From Methyloligella solikamskensis (GTDB lineage: Bacteria; Pseudomonadota; Alphaproteobacteria; Rhizobiales; Methyloligellaceae): a stretch of DNA of 64,000 nt. The translations under genes were made by a program, and so were the position numbers. Positions within the stretch are counted from its first letter, which is position 1. Every line of letters starts with the position of its first letter. Positions 51,739 to 61,581 of this stretch are shown piece after piece. The notes beneath the pieces were generated by a model. The model was not told the DNA's origin. It searched no databases and saw only the letters and a list, made by a program, of their open reading frames with translations. The DNA is taken from NCBI RefSeq assembly GCF_042676065.1, contig NZ_JBHTJO010000001.1, positions 1,798,001 through 1,862,000 of the forward strand. Direction: 5' to 3'.

Positions 51739-52795
51739 CGGCCCTGCCGCAGACCGCCCTCCGCTCGTCGATCTTCGCGAAGCGATCGCCAAGGTGATCG
51801 CAGGCCATGAGCTTTCCGAACGAGAAGCCACGGAAGCCTTCGAGCTGGTGATGGCGGGCGACGCCACGCCGGCTCAGCTCGGCGCGTTCCTGATCGCGCT
51901 GAAGATGCGCGGCGAAGCGGTCAACGAGATCACCGGTGCGGCCAAGGTTCTGCGGGCCAAGGTGCGTAAGGTCCATGCACCGGAAGGGGCCATCGACACC
52001 TGCGGCACCGGCGGCGACGCCAAAGGCACCCACAACATCTCGACCTGCGCGGCCTTTGTCGTGGCGGGGGCCGGTCTCCCCGTCGCCAAGCACGGCAATC
52101 GGTCTATCTCGTCGCGCTCGGGTTCGGCGGATGTGCTGACCGAACTCGGCGTGAATATCGAGCTGGAGCCGGACCAAGTCACCCGCTGCATCGAAGAGGC
52201 GGGGCTGGGCTTCATGTTCGCGCCTTCCCATCATGCCGCCATGCGCCATGTGGGGCCGGTGCGCAAAGAGCTGGGCACGCGGACGATCTTCAATCTGCTG
52301 GGGCCGCTGGCCAACCCCGCGGAGACGAAATTCCAACTCATCGGGGTCTACGCGAAGGAATGGGTCGAGCCGATCGCAGAAGTGCTGGGCCGTCTCGGTG
52401 TGAAGCGCGCCTGGGTGGTGCATGGCGGCGACGGGCTGGACGAGCTCACCACCACGACCGTCAGTCATGTGGCGGCCCTGGACCAGGGGCGGATCTCCAC
52501 CTTCAACGTATCGCCGAAGAATGCCGGCCTGCGCGAGGCCAAGCCCCAGGATCTGCTCGGGGGCGACGCGGCGGCGAATGCGGCCCATATCCGGGCGGTG
52601 CTGGAAGGCATGGAAGGCCCCTTCCGTGATATCGTCCTGTTCAACGCCGGTGCGGCGCTGATGGTGGGCGGCAAGGCGAAATCCTTGCGGGACGGCGTCA
52701 CGCTTGCGGCCGAGGCGATCGACAGCGGTAAGGCGAAGGCGGTGCTCGACAAGCTCGTCGAGATCAGCCAGGAGGGCGCGGACGCAACCGCGTGA
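51728..52795 (+). CDS. trpD: anthranilate phosphoribosyltransferase
   Basis: Joins anthranilate to PRPP in tryptophan synthesis. The 355-residue protein has the PRPP site DTCGTGGDAKGTHNIST and the substrate-binding KHGNRSISSRSGSADVLTELG. The GTG at 51728 overlaps trpG by 11 bp and gives the length closest to the family (about 340); an ATG at 51644 would add a Ser/Pro-rich 28-residue stretch overlapping trpG by 95 bp and seems less likely. trpC follows after 4 bp. Confidence 0.94.
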   Translation: MPSSGPAADRPPLVDLREAIAKVIAGHELSEREATEAFELVMAGDATPAQLGAFLIALKMRGEAVNEITGAAKVLRAKVRKVHAPEGAIDTCGTGGDAKGTHNISTCAAFVVAGAGLPVAKHGNRSISSRSGSADVLTELGVNIELEPDQVTRCIEEAGLGFMFAPSHHAAMRHVGPVRKELGTRTIFNLLGPLANPAETKFQLIGVYAKEWVEPIAEVLGRLGVKRAWVVHGGDGLDELTTTTVSHVAALDQGRISTFNVSPKNAGLREAKPQDLLGGDAAANAAHIRAVLEGMEGPFRDIVLFNAGAALMVGGKAKSLRDGVTLAAEAIDSGKAKAVLDKLVEISQEGADATA

Positions 52796-52799
52796 GCCC

Positions 52800-53609
52800 A
52801 TGGGCGATATCCTGCAGAAGATCATGGCGTATAAGCGCGAGGAGGTGGAAGCCGCGAAGGCTGCGCTGCCCTTCGATGCGCTGTGCCGCCGAGCCGAGGT
52901 GACGCCCCCGCCCCGTCCCTTTGCCGAACGTCTCAAGCAGGCCGCGGCGAACGGTTTCGGGCTGATAGCCGAGATCAAGAAGGCGAGCCCGTCCAAGGGG
53001 CTCATCCGGGAGGATTTCGATCCGCCGGCGCTGGCATGCGCTTATGCAGCCGGTGGCGCTGCGTGTCTCTCGGTCCTGACAGACGGGCCCTCCTTTCAGG
53101 GCAGCCCGGACTATCTCATGGCGGCGCGCGAGGCGGTCGACCTGCCGATCCTGCGCAAGGATTTCATGTGCGATCCTTATCAGGTGGCGGAAGCTCGCGC
53201 CTGGGGGGCGGACTGCATTTTGATCATCATGGCGGCGGTCGACGACGAGACCGCGATGACCCTGATCCGCACCGCGGCGGCCTTCGATCTCGACGTGCTG
53301 GTCGAGGTGCATGACGAGGCGGAGCTGACTCGCGCCTTGCGGCTCGATGCTCCGCTCATCGGCATCAACAATCGCGATCTGAAAAACTTCGAGACCAAGC
53401 TTTCGGTCACCGAGCGTCTGGCGCCGCGGGTGCCGGCGGATCGGACGGTGGTCTCCGAGAGCGGGTTGAGCAAGCATGCGGATCTGGAGCGGCTCGCGGG
53501 GTCGGGCGTTCGCTGCTTCCTGGTGGGCGAAAGCCTGATGCGCCACGACGATGTGACGGCGGCGACCCGGGCTCTCCTGAAGTCGGAAGAAATGGAGGCA
53601 GGACGATGA
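52800..53609 (+). CDS. trpC: indole-3-glycerol phosphate synthase
   Basis: Closes the indole ring, the fourth step after chorismate. The 269-residue TIM-barrel has the signature EIKKASPSKG, the catalytic-loop FQGSPDYL, LRKDFMCDPYQV and GINNRDLKNF, SESGL. No TrpF domain is fused. ATG at 52800, just after the trpD stop; its end overlaps moaC by 4 bp. trpF, trpB and trpA are elsewhere. Confidence 0.96.
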   Translation: MGDILQKIMAYKREEVEAAKAALPFDALCRRAEVTPPPRPFAERLKQAAANGFGLIAEIKKASPSKGLIREDFDPPALACAYAAGGAACLSVLTDGPSFQGSPDYLMAAREAVDLPILRKDFMCDPYQVAEARAWGADCILIIMAAVDDETAMTLIRTAAAFDLDVLVEVHDEAELTRALRLDAPLIGINNRDLKNFETKLSVTERLAPRVPADRTVVSESGLSKHADLERLAGSGVRCFLVGESLMRHDDVTAATRALLKSEEMEAGR

Positions 53610-54106
53610 GCTCATCCTCCCTCACCCATATCAATGATCGCGGCGAAGTCCGCATGGTGGATGTCTCCGCCAAGGACGTCACCAGCCGGCTGGCGGTCGC
53701 CGAAGGCCATGTCTCCATGGCGCCTTCGACCCTCGATCTCATTCTCGAAGACAAGGCCCAGAAGGGCGACGTTCTTGCCGCGGCGCGGATCGCCGGCATC
53801 ATGGCGGCGAAGCGCACCGACGAGCTGATCCCGCTCTGTCACGCGCTGGCCCTCAATAAGGTCGCCGTGGAGTTCGACGCGCAGCGCGAAGAGGGCAAGC
53901 TCAACGTCCAGGCCACGGTCAAGGTGGACGGCAAGACCGGGGTCGAGATGGAAGCGCTCACGGCGGTCTCCGTCGCCTGCCTCACGGTCTACGACATGTG
54001 CAAGGCGGTGGACCGGGACATGGTGATTTCCGGCATACGCGTGCTTGAGAAGGCCGGGGGCCGCTCGGGCCACTATCGCGCCGGGCCAGAGGCGGAGCCT
54101 CGGTAA
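53606..54106 (+). CDS. moaC: cyclic pyranopterin monophosphate synthase
   Basis: Second enzyme of molybdenum cofactor synthesis, forming cyclic pyranopterin monophosphate. The 166-residue protein has the family blocks MVDVSAKDVTSRLA, IPLCHALALNKV and GVEMEALTAVSVACLTVYDMCKA, DMVISGIRVLEKAGG. It overlaps trpC by 4 bp and moeA by 1 bp, so the trp and mo genes form one transcription unit, the usual alphaproteobacterial order. Confidence 0.96.
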   Translation: MSSSSLTHINDRGEVRMVDVSAKDVTSRLAVAEGHVSMAPSTLDLILEDKAQKGDVLAAARIAGIMAAKRTDELIPLCHALALNKVAVEFDAQREEGKLNVQATVKVDGKTGVEMEALTAVSVACLTVYDMCKAVDRDMVISGIRVLEKAGGRSGHYRAGPEAEPR

Positions 54107-55314
54107 TGAGCCTGCTGCCGGTGGAGGAAGCGCTCTTACGCGTCGTGAAGGGACTCAAGCCCCTGTCCGCCGAAACCGTCTCTCTGGGACATGCCCGGGA
54201 CCGGGTCCTCGCAGAGGCCGTCACCGCTAATCTCACCCAGCCGCCTTTCGATTCCTCCGCCATGGACGGCTATGCGGTCCGCGGCGCCGATGTGAAAGAC
54301 TTGCCGGCAACGCTGAAGCTGGTGGGCCAGTCGGCCGCCGGCGAAGGCTATGCCGCCACGGTCGGTGCCGGGCAAGCGGTGCGCATCTTCACGGGTGCGC
54401 CGGTACCCCGCGGCGCCGATACGGTGGTGCCCCAGGAGAATGTGGACGCCGAGAAGGATACCGCCCGCGTGACGATCCGGGAGGCGGAGCCCGGCCGGCA
54501 TATCCGTCCGCATGGTCAGGATTTCCATCGCGGCGAGACGGTACTCGAGGCCGGTGCCCTGATGGGCCCGCGGCAGATGATGCTCGCAGCCGCTGCCAAC
54601 ACCACGTCGCTCAAGGTGCGGAAGAAGCCGATTGTTTCGATCCTGGCGACGGGCGACGAGTTGGTGCCGCCGGGGTTCGATCCCGCGCCGGACCAGATCA
54701 TCTCCTCGGTGCCCTACGGGCTTTGCGCTCTGGTGCTCTCAGCTGGCGGTGAGGCCGATATGCTGGGGATCGCGGAGGATACGCCCGACAGTCTGAGCAG
54801 CCTGATCGCGGCTGCCGCAGATTCCGATATCCTCGTGACCGTGGGCGGTGCGTCCGTGGGCGACCGGGATCTGGTGGGTCAGGTGCTTCAAGCCGAAGGC
54901 ATGACACTGGATTTCTGGAAGATCGCTATGCGGCCCGGCAAGCCGCTGATCTTCGGTACGCGCGGCAAGCAGCGAGTTCTCGGCCTTCCCGGAAATCCCG
55001 TCTCCGCCATGGTCTGTGCCCATGTCTTTCTGCGGCCCATGCTGGCCCGGATGCTTGGGCTTCCAGACCGTGACGCGGTGCGCCAGACGGCGATCCTGGC
55101 CGGGCCTCTGAAGGAGAACGGGCCGCGCCAGCATTACATCCGCGCCACCTCGAAATGGAATGGGGCCGGCGAGCGGCTCGTCTCGCCGCAAACCTCCCAG
55201 GACAGCTCCCTGATGGCGGCCTTCGCCAAGGCGGATTGCCTGATCGTGCGGGCGCCCGAAGCGCCGGCGGCCGAGCGCGGCGAGACCGTCTCCATCCTGC
55301 CGCTTGATCTCTGA
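54106..55314 (+). CDS. moeA: molybdopterin molybdenumtransferase
   Basis: Inserts molybdate into adenylylated molybdopterin. The 402-residue protein has the MoeA layout: N-terminal domains with FDSSAMDGYAVR, a middle MoCF-binding domain with LATGDELVPPG, SVPYGLCALVL, VTVGGASVGDRDLV and LGLPGNPVSAMV, and a C-terminal domain IV. Its ATG shares one base with the moaC TAA. It is followed by the lexA regulatory region. Confidence 0.96.
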   Translation: MSLLPVEEALLRVVKGLKPLSAETVSLGHARDRVLAEAVTANLTQPPFDSSAMDGYAVRGADVKDLPATLKLVGQSAAGEGYAATVGAGQAVRIFTGAPVPRGADTVVPQENVDAEKDTARVTIREAEPGRHIRPHGQDFHRGETVLEAGALMGPRQMMLAAAANTTSLKVRKKPIVSILATGDELVPPGFDPAPDQIISSVPYGLCALVLSAGGEADMLGIAEDTPDSLSSLIAAAADSDILVTVGGASVGDRDLVGQVLQAEGMTLDFWKIAMRPGKPLIFGTRGKQRVLGLPGNPVSAMVCAHVFLRPMLARMLGLPDRDAVRQTAILAGPLKENGPRQHYIRATSKWNGAGERLVSPQTSQDSSLMAAFAKADCLIVRAPEAPAAERGETVSILPLDL

Positions 55315-55429
55315 GCCCGTGCGGCGGCAGGCCTTCCGTTAAGGCCTCGGCAACCGAATCAGCCCAAAAGCTGAAGATTCTGAATGGCGTGTCGCGGGGG
55401 CACCTGGATTTTTCGCCGAGCCTCTTGCG

Positions 55430-55469
55430 GAACACAACTAGAACATGTAGTGTTGTTCATGCTTTGTCC
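55430..55469. promoter_or_regulatory. LexA (SOS) boxes upstream of lexA
   Basis: GAAC-N7-GAAC at 55430-55444 is a perfect alphaproteobacterial SOS box read on the minus strand (GTTC-N7-GTTC). Next to it, GTTC-N7-GTCC at 55455-55469 is a one-mismatch copy on the plus strand. Both lie 68-107 bp before lexA, which fits autoregulation. Confidence 0.7.
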
Positions 55470-55536
55470 ATAGACCTCGTGGCTCGCGATCGTGAGGCAG
55501 AGGTTTGGGGCGACCGAATTTTTCTCAGGGGCGGAT

Positions 55537-56238
55537 ATGCTAACTTCGAAACAGAAAGACCTCCTCATGTTCATTCATGAGCGGCTGAAGGAGACGGGTG
55601 TGCCGCCCTCCTTCGACGAGATGAAGGAGGCGCTGGATCTCCGCTCCAAATCCGGCATTCACCGGCTCATCACCGCTTTGGAAGAGCGCGGCTTTCTGCG
55701 CCGCCTGCCCCATCGGGCGCGGGCGCTGGAGATCCTGAAGCTCCCCGAATCCATGCCCCAGCCGTTGGGTGCTGGGCGTCAGCGCGGCTTTTCGCCGGCG
55801 GTGATCGAAGGCAGCCTCGGCCGCAAGCCGGCGCTGGCCGATTCCGACGAGCCGCAGAACGTCTCCGTCCCCGTCATGGGGCGGATCGCGGCGGGTGTGC
55901 CGATTGAGGCGATCCAGAACCGCAGCCACTCCATCGACGTGCCGCCGGAGATCCTTACCAAGGGCGAACATTACGCTCTGGAGGTGAAGGGCGATTCCAT
56001 GATCGAGGCCGGCATTCTGGAAGGTGATACGATCATCGTGCGCCGGTCCGACACGGCCGATAACGGCGATATCGTCGTGGCGCTGGTGGACGAGGAAGAA
56101 GCTACGTTGAAGCGTCTGCGCCGCCGGGGTGATTCCATCGCGTTGGAGGCCGCTAACCCGGCTTACGAGACCCGCATCTTCGGTCCGGACCGGGTGCGCG
56201 TGCAGGGCCGTCTCGTCGGCCTGATCCGCCGCTACTAG
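55537..56238 (+). CDS. lexA: LexA repressor
   Basis: SOS repressor. The 233-residue protein has an N-terminal winged HTH (LTSKQKDLLMFIHERL…SFDEMKEALDLRSKSGIHRLI) and a C-terminal S24 autoprotease domain with cleavage site Ala119-Gly120, catalytic Ser154 (GDSM) and Lys192. The ATG at 55537 gives the standard N-terminus Met-Leu-Thr. Two SOS boxes upstream suggest self-control. It converges with comEC, 10 bp away. Confidence 0.97.
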   Translation: MLTSKQKDLLMFIHERLKETGVPPSFDEMKEALDLRSKSGIHRLITALEERGFLRRLPHRARALEILKLPESMPQPLGAGRQRGFSPAVIEGSLGRKPALADSDEPQNVSVPVMGRIAAGVPIEAIQNRSHSIDVPPEILTKGEHYALEVKGDSMIEAGILEGDTIIVRRSDTADNGDIVVALVDEEEATLKRLRRRGDSIALEAANPAYETRIFGPDRVRVQGRLVGLIRRY

Positions 56239-56248
56239 CCTCTCCCGA

Positions 56249-58456
56249 CTATTTCCTGCTGATTTTGACGATCGCGGCGGTTTTTGCTGCCGCGCTCTCC
56301 GTTGCTCGTGTGGTCACGGCCCACGGCCGGTTTCCGCGCGCCTGCGCCACCGTTTCAATGCGGATGGTTTCTTCATCCAGATAGAGAGCGTGAGCGCCCC
56401 TCTCTTTCAGAGATCGTCGGTCCACTAGGATTGGCGGCCTGGTGCAGCTTCTCGGCACGTAGAACTTTGCAATCAGGATTTGCGCATGGCGGCAATCCTC
56501 TTCCGCCGCGCCTGGGCTCGTGAGAAAGGCAACGGGATGCTTGGCAAGAGCCGTCAGGCAGCCGAGGGAATCACAGGAGAACGCGTCATTCTTGGCGGCT
56601 TCCGACGCCTCACGGGCATCGCCATCCGCTTCCAGCCATTTGTGGACGCTGTAGTTCTTGTGGCTGTCCGGTAGAAGCGCGAGCCGGCCGTCCTCTCCCC
56701 GCACTGCCATGGCCTCCCCTTCCCGTTCGATCAAGAGATCGGGGCGTGGCGCGGCGCCGGCTGCGAAGAGGCCGAGTGCGATGGCTGCCCATCCCGCCTG
56801 GCGAAGGGTGCCGTGCCAGAGGCAGAGCCAGAGACCGCCGGCGACGATGAGGACGAGGCTCACGCCCGACATGCTGGGGACGATGGAGATGGCGCCGGGC
56901 CAGCTAGCGACCGTCGTACCGACCCAGACCATGGCGTCGAGCCCGTAGCCCATCAGAAGCAGCGGCAGGTGTTCTAGGTGGAATGGCATGGCGACGACGG
57001 AGAGCAGTGCCATGGGCATGACCACGAGGGCGACGATGGGCGCAGCCAGGAGGTTGGCCGCCAGCCCGTAATAGGCGACGCGGTGGAAGTGGTAGGCGGC
57101 GAAGGGCGCGGTGGCGAGGCCGGCGATGGTGGTGGTGACGGCCGTGGCCCAGATGGCTAGCCAGCCGTAACGCAATATCCGCCAGGTTCGACTGACATCC
57201 TGGGCTTGAGGCCGCTTGCGGCCCGCCATCGCCTCATACATGGCCACGAGCGCGATCACGGCAGCGAAGGACATCTCGAAGCTTGGATCGAAGACGGATT
57301 CTGGCGCCACGATCAGGATGGCCAGCGCGGCAAGCGCGACGTTGCGCATGGTGATGGCGGGCCGGTCGAGAATCACCGCGAGCAGCACGATGCTCATCAT
57401 GATCCAGGCGCGGATTGTGGGGAGGGCCGCGCCGGAGATCGCCAGATAGAAGAGTGCGGCGGCGAGGGCCGCGACGGCCGCCCATTTCTTGATCGGGAAA
57501 CGCAGGGCGATTGCGGGCAGGAAAGCGAGCAGCGCGCGGACGGCCCAGAACACCGTGCCGGCCATGAGCATCATGTGCAGGCCTGAGATGGACAGGATAT
57601 GGGCGAGGCCGGAATCCCGCATGGCTTGCTGCACCTCGTCGGAAACGCCACCGCGGTCGCCGGTGATCAGCGCCTTTGCGAGACCCCCCTCCTCTCCCGG
57701 CAGGCTGGCATCGATCCGCGCGTTGATGGCGCTGCGGATCCGGTCGATCCCCACCCAGAGCCGGATGGAGGCCGGCGGGCGCGGCGCGTCTTCCAGAAGC
57801 GTGATGCGGCTCGTGCCATAGCCGACTGCCCCCAGCCCCATGAACCAGGCCTTGCGGCCGAAATCGAAGCCACCGGGTTCGGCCGGCTCGGGCGGCGGCA
57901 ACAACGTCGCCCAGAGCTGAAGCGCATCGCCCGTCCTCAGTGTCTCGGTGAAGGTCTTGTTGACGCTGATGCGGACACGGTACGGGGTTTCAGAGGCGCT
58001 CCGCTTCTCCATGGCGAACAGCCGCAGGAGGAGCCGGTCCCGCTGGCCGTGGCGGTGCTCGACCTCCTCGATCCAGCCGCTGAGATGGGCGAAATCCGTC
58101 TCTTGCGTGATGACCGGCGCGCGGGCGAGCTCGGTGTGGAGCTTGGCGGCAGCGAAGCCGGCGCTCGCGCTCAGGAGCGCTGCGAGACTCGCCAGGGCAA
58201 ACGCGTTGCGGCGAAAGACGAAGAGGAGTGCCCCTGCGGTACCTGCCAGGGAGAGGCTCTGGAGAAGCCCCGGCTCGGTCCTGAGGCTGAAATAAAGGAG
58301 GATGCCGCAGGCGAAGAAGACGGGGAGCCAGAGAAGCTTCCGCTCCCATTGGGCTTCGACGGCCGTGGCGAGAGCGGCCAAAGCCGAAGCGATCCGCAAC
58401 CGGACATAGCGCGGTGCGAACTCGTCCCTCACCCTGTCGTCCGGCGCATACACCAT
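56249..58456 (-). CDS. ComEC/Rec2 family DNA-uptake channel protein
   Basis: Polytopic membrane protein related to ComEC, which carries single-stranded DNA through the inner membrane in transformation. It has an N-terminal DUF4131-type region (about 45-210, including QETDFAHLSGWIEEVEHR), the Competence core (HILSISGLHMMLMAGTVFW…SGAALPTIRAWIM…), and many helices. The C-terminus is a short domain (about 600-735) without an evident metallo-beta-lactamase histidine motif. The ATG at 58456 gives 735 residues; a codon ten earlier is possible. Other competence genes are not in the window, so uptake is not proven. Confidence 0.88.
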   Translation of the reverse strand: MVYAPDDRVRDEFAPRYVRLRIASALAALATAVEAQWERKLLWLPVFFACGILLYFSLRTEPGLLQSLSLAGTAGALLFVFRRNAFALASLAALLSASAGFAAAKLHTELARAPVITQETDFAHLSGWIEEVEHRHGQRDRLLLRLFAMEKRSASETPYRVRISVNKTFTETLRTGDALQLWATLLPPPEPAEPGGFDFGRKAWFMGLGAVGYGTSRITLLEDAPRPPASIRLWVGIDRIRSAINARIDASLPGEEGGLAKALITGDRGGVSDEVQQAMRDSGLAHILSISGLHMMLMAGTVFWAVRALLAFLPAIALRFPIKKWAAVAALAAALFYLAISGAALPTIRAWIMMSIVLLAVILDRPAITMRNVALAALAILIVAPESVFDPSFEMSFAAVIALVAMYEAMAGRKRPQAQDVSRTWRILRYGWLAIWATAVTTTIAGLATAPFAAYHFHRVAYYGLAANLLAAPIVALVVMPMALLSVVAMPFHLEHLPLLLMGYGLDAMVWVGTTVASWPGAISIVPSMSGVSLVLIVAGGLWLCLWHGTLRQAGWAAIALGLFAAGAAPRPDLLIEREGEAMAVRGEDGRLALLPDSHKNYSVHKWLEADGDAREASEAAKNDAFSCDSLGCLTALAKHPVAFLTSPGAAEEDCRHAQILIAKFYVPRSCTRPPILVDRRSLKERGAHALYLDEETIRIETVAQARGNRPWAVTTRATESAAAKTAAIVKISRK

Positions 58457-58625
58457 GCCGGATGCTGGACACGAACGCGTGCCCACCCCCTACTCTCACG
58501 CGATGGGTGCAGTTTACACAACTGAGCCTCTTCGTCTCGGACTCTTACGCGACCGCGGGCGCTGTGCTAAACAGCCCTCCCGGCCGAGATCTGCCGGCTT
58601 CCGACACTTAAGACGAATTCACCAC

Positions 58626-60047
58626 ATGAGCGATCAGGTCATCACCCGGTTTGCGCCCTCGCCGACGGGTTATCTTCATATCGGCGGCGCGCGCACGGCG
58701 CTTTTCAACTGGCTCTACGCCCGCGCCAAGGGCGGCAAGATGCTGCTGCGGATCGAGGACACGGATCAGGCGCGCTCCACCGAAGGCGCGATACTGGCGA
58801 TTCTCGACGGGCTGCGCTGGCTGGAGCTCGATTGGGAGGGGGAGCCGGTCTACCAGTTCTCCCGGGCCGAGCGGCACCGGGAGGTGGCCGAACAGCTGCT
58901 TTCCGAAGGCAAGGCCTATCGCTGCTATGCCACCAAGGAAGAGCTGGAAGCCATGCGCGAGCGTGCCCGGGAAGAAGGCCGGGCGCCGGGTTATGATGGG
59001 CTGTGGCGCGGCCGCGACCCGGAAGAAGCGCCGGAGGGCGCGCCTTATGTGATCCGCTTCATGGCGCCGGAGGACGGCGAGACGGTGATCGAGGATCAGG
59101 TCCAGGGGCGTGTCACCTTCGCCAACAAGGATCTCGACGACCTCGTGCTCCTTCGCAGCGACGGCTCCCCCACCTATATGCTTTCCGTGGTGGTGGACGA
59201 TCACGATATGGGGATCACCCATGTTATCCGCGGCGACGATCATCTGACCAACGCCGCGCGCCAGAGCCAGATCTATGCTGCGCTCGGCTGGGAGCGGCCG
59301 GTCTTCGCCCATGTGCCGCTGATCCACGGACCTGACGGGGCGAAGCTTTCCAAGCGTCACGGGGCGCTCGGTGTGGAGGCCTATCGGGAAATGGGCTATC
59401 TGCCGGCGGCGTTGCGGAATTACCTGGTGCGGCTCGGCTGGAGCCATGGCGATGAAGAGATCATCTCCACCGAACAGATGATCGAGTGGTTTGACCTCGA
59501 TGCCATCGGCCGGTCCGCGGCGCGGTTCGATTTCGCGAAGCTCGAGAATCTCAACGGCCACTATATCCGCCATACCTCGGATGAAGAGCTGGTGGAGGCC
59601 ATCAAGGGGCTCCTGCCCCATCTGACCGGCGGCGAGGTGATGCTGTCGGCGCTGGAGCGGGACGGCACGGCCAAGCTGACCCAAGCCATGCCGGGACTGA
59701 AGGAGCGCGCCAAGACCCTGGTCGAGCTGATTGAGAATGCCGGTTATCTGTTCGCCGCGCGCCCGCTCGACCTGGACGAAAAGGCCGAGAAGCTGCTCGA
59801 TGAGACGGGACGGGAGACTTTGGCCGCGCTTAAGCCTAAACTGGACGCGCTCGAAGACTGGTCGGCGGAGTCTCTGGAGACTTGCGTCCGGGGATTTGCC
59901 GACGAGACGGAGCGGAAGCTGGGCAAGGTCGCCCAGCCGCTGCGGGCCGCGCTGACGGGTCGCGCGACATCGCCCGGTATCTTCGATGTGCTGGTGGTAC
60001 TAGGACGCGACGAGGCTCTGGGCCGGATCGGCGATCAAACGGATTAA
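58626..60047 (+). CDS. gltX: glutamyl-tRNA synthetase
   Basis: Charges tRNA-Glu (and possibly tRNA-Gln, for later amidation). The 473-residue class I synthetase has the HIGH signature as LHIGG (His18) and the KMSKS loop as KLSKRHG. The ATG at 58626 begins Met-Ser-Asp-Gln just before VITRFAPSPTGYLHIGGART; upstream in-frame sequence is not conserved. Divergent from comEC and followed by gltA. The comEC-gltX-gltA order is typical of alphaproteobacteria. Confidence 0.97.
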   Translation: MSDQVITRFAPSPTGYLHIGGARTALFNWLYARAKGGKMLLRIEDTDQARSTEGAILAILDGLRWLELDWEGEPVYQFSRAERHREVAEQLLSEGKAYRCYATKEELEAMRERAREEGRAPGYDGLWRGRDPEEAPEGAPYVIRFMAPEDGETVIEDQVQGRVTFANKDLDDLVLLRSDGSPTYMLSVVVDDHDMGITHVIRGDDHLTNAARQSQIYAALGWERPVFAHVPLIHGPDGAKLSKRHGALGVEAYREMGYLPAALRNYLVRLGWSHGDEEIISTEQMIEWFDLDAIGRSAARFDFAKLENLNGHYIRHTSDEELVEAIKGLLPHLTGGEVMLSALERDGTAKLTQAMPGLKERAKTLVELIENAGYLFAARPLDLDEKAEKLLDETGRETLAALKPKLDALEDWSAESLETCVRGFADETERKLGKVAQPLRAALTGRATSPGIFDVLVVLGRDEALGRIGDQTD

Positions 60048-60079
60048 CCGAGAATGCCTAGAGTTTGGGCGTGCGTCTT

Positions 60080-60128
60080 TGTTGCGTTGCAGTAAAATGG
60101 CAGGAAGCTGTTTCTGCAGTGCAAAATG
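60080..60128. promoter_or_regulatory. two TGC-rich boxes upstream of gltA (candidate PhaR-type sites)
   Basis: TTGCGTTGCAGTAAAATG (from 60082) and CTGCAGTGCAAAATG (60114-60128) share TGC-NN-TGCA followed by an A-rich end and ATG. They lie 119-167 bp upstream of gltA. The same core occurs twice before the CoA-transferase gene. Function is inferred. Confidence 0.4.
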
Positions 60129-60246
60129 TTTGCTCTCGTAAGAAATTGAGGTGAACGGTCGAGCGCTTGTGACATTCGGGATTCCCCGCACGGGATTTTC
60201 CCGCCGATGTCCCGGTTCGGCCGCGCTAGGCGTAGGAGGCTTAGAT

Positions 60247-61569
60247 ATGAGCATCGCAGAACAATACGACGCTTCGTCGGATGCGAAAGACGCCCGTCTC
60301 AATATCGATGGCGAATCCGCGGATCTTCCGATCCGCAAGGGGACGCTTGGGCCTGACGTGGTCGATGTCACGAGCCTCTATCGCCAGACCAACAATTTCA
60401 CCTTCGATCCGGGCTTCACGTCCACGGCGTCGTGTGAATCCAAGATCACCTTCATCGACGGCGACGAAGGCGTGCTGCTGTATCGCGGCTATCCGATCGA
60501 TCAGCTGGCGGAGACGGGCAAGTTCCTGGAGACCTGCTATCTGCTGCTCTATGGCGAGCTGCCGACGAAGGCGCAGTTCGACGATTTCTCCACGCGCATC
60601 GCCTATCACACCATGGTTCACGAGCAGATGAGCCAGTTCTTCACCGGCTTCCGGCGTGATGCCCATCCCATGGCGGTCATGGTGGGCGTAGTGGGCGCGC
60701 TGTCGGCCTTCTATCACGACTCCACCGATATCCGGGATCCGGAGCAGCGGGAGATGGCCTCAATCCGCATGCTCGCGAAGATGCCGACCATTGCGGCCAT
60801 GGCCTACAAATATTCCATCGGCCAGCCGTTCATCTATCCGCAGAACCATCTCGATTATTCGGCGAACTTCCTGAACATGTGCTTCGCCGTGCCGTGCGAG
60901 CCCTACAAGGTCGATCCGGTGCTGTCGCGGGCCATGGACCGCATCTTCATCCTGCACGCCGATCACGAGCAGAACGCCTCGACCTCGACCGTCCGGCTGG
61001 CGGGCTCTTCGGGCGCCAACCCGTTCGCCTGCATCTCCGCCGGTATCGCGTGTTTGTGGGGGCCGGCCCATGGCGGTGCCAACGAAGCTGCGCTCACCAT
61101 GCTGCAGCGGATCGGCACCGTGGACCGCATTCCGGAATTTATCGCGCGGGCCAAGGACAAGAACGATCCGTTCCGCCTGATGGGTTTCGGCCACCGGGTC
61201 TACAAGAACTACGATCCGCGGGCGAAGATCATGCAGAAGACCTGTCATGAGGTCCTGGAGGCGGTCGGTCATGGCGACGACCCGACCCTGAAGGTCGCCC
61301 TGGAGCTTGAGCATATCGCGCTCAACGACGACTACTTCATCGAGAAGAAGCTCTATCCGAATATCGACTTCTATTCCGGTATAACGCTGCGGGCGCTGGG
61401 CTTCCCAACGGAGATGTTCACGGTGCTGTTCGCGATTGCGCGGACCGTGGGCTGGATCGCCCAGTGGAAGGAGATGATCGAGGATCCGTATCAGCGCATC
61501 GGCCGTCCGCGCCAGCTCTATACGGGGCCGACGGAGCGCTCCTACATCCCTATGGATGAGCGCGGCTAA
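60247..61569 (+). CDS. gltA: citrate synthase
   Basis: Condenses acetyl-CoA with oxaloacetate, the entry reaction of the TCA cycle. The 440-residue type II (hexameric, NADH-sensitive class) enzyme has catalytic-site blocks GPAHGGANEAAL and GFGHRVYKNYDPRA and the final aspartate region in the C-terminal domain. The ATG at 60247 follows TAGGAGG at an ideal distance; the longer reading is rejected. It converges with lpxB, 12 bp away. Confidence 0.97.
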   Translation: MSIAEQYDASSDAKDARLNIDGESADLPIRKGTLGPDVVDVTSLYRQTNNFTFDPGFTSTASCESKITFIDGDEGVLLYRGYPIDQLAETGKFLETCYLLLYGELPTKAQFDDFSTRIAYHTMVHEQMSQFFTGFRRDAHPMAVMVGVVGALSAFYHDSTDIRDPEQREMASIRMLAKMPTIAAMAYKYSIGQPFIYPQNHLDYSANFLNMCFAVPCEPYKVDPVLSRAMDRIFILHADHEQNASTSTVRLAGSSGANPFACISAGIACLWGPAHGGANEAALTMLQRIGTVDRIPEFIARAKDKNDPFRLMGFGHRVYKNYDPRAKIMQKTCHEVLEAVGHGDDPTLKVALELEHIALNDDYFIEKKLYPNIDFYSGITLRALGFPTEMFTVLFAIARTVGWIAQWKEMIEDPYQRIGRPRQLYTGPTERSYIPMDERG

Positions 61570-61581
61570 GGCCGCGGGCGG

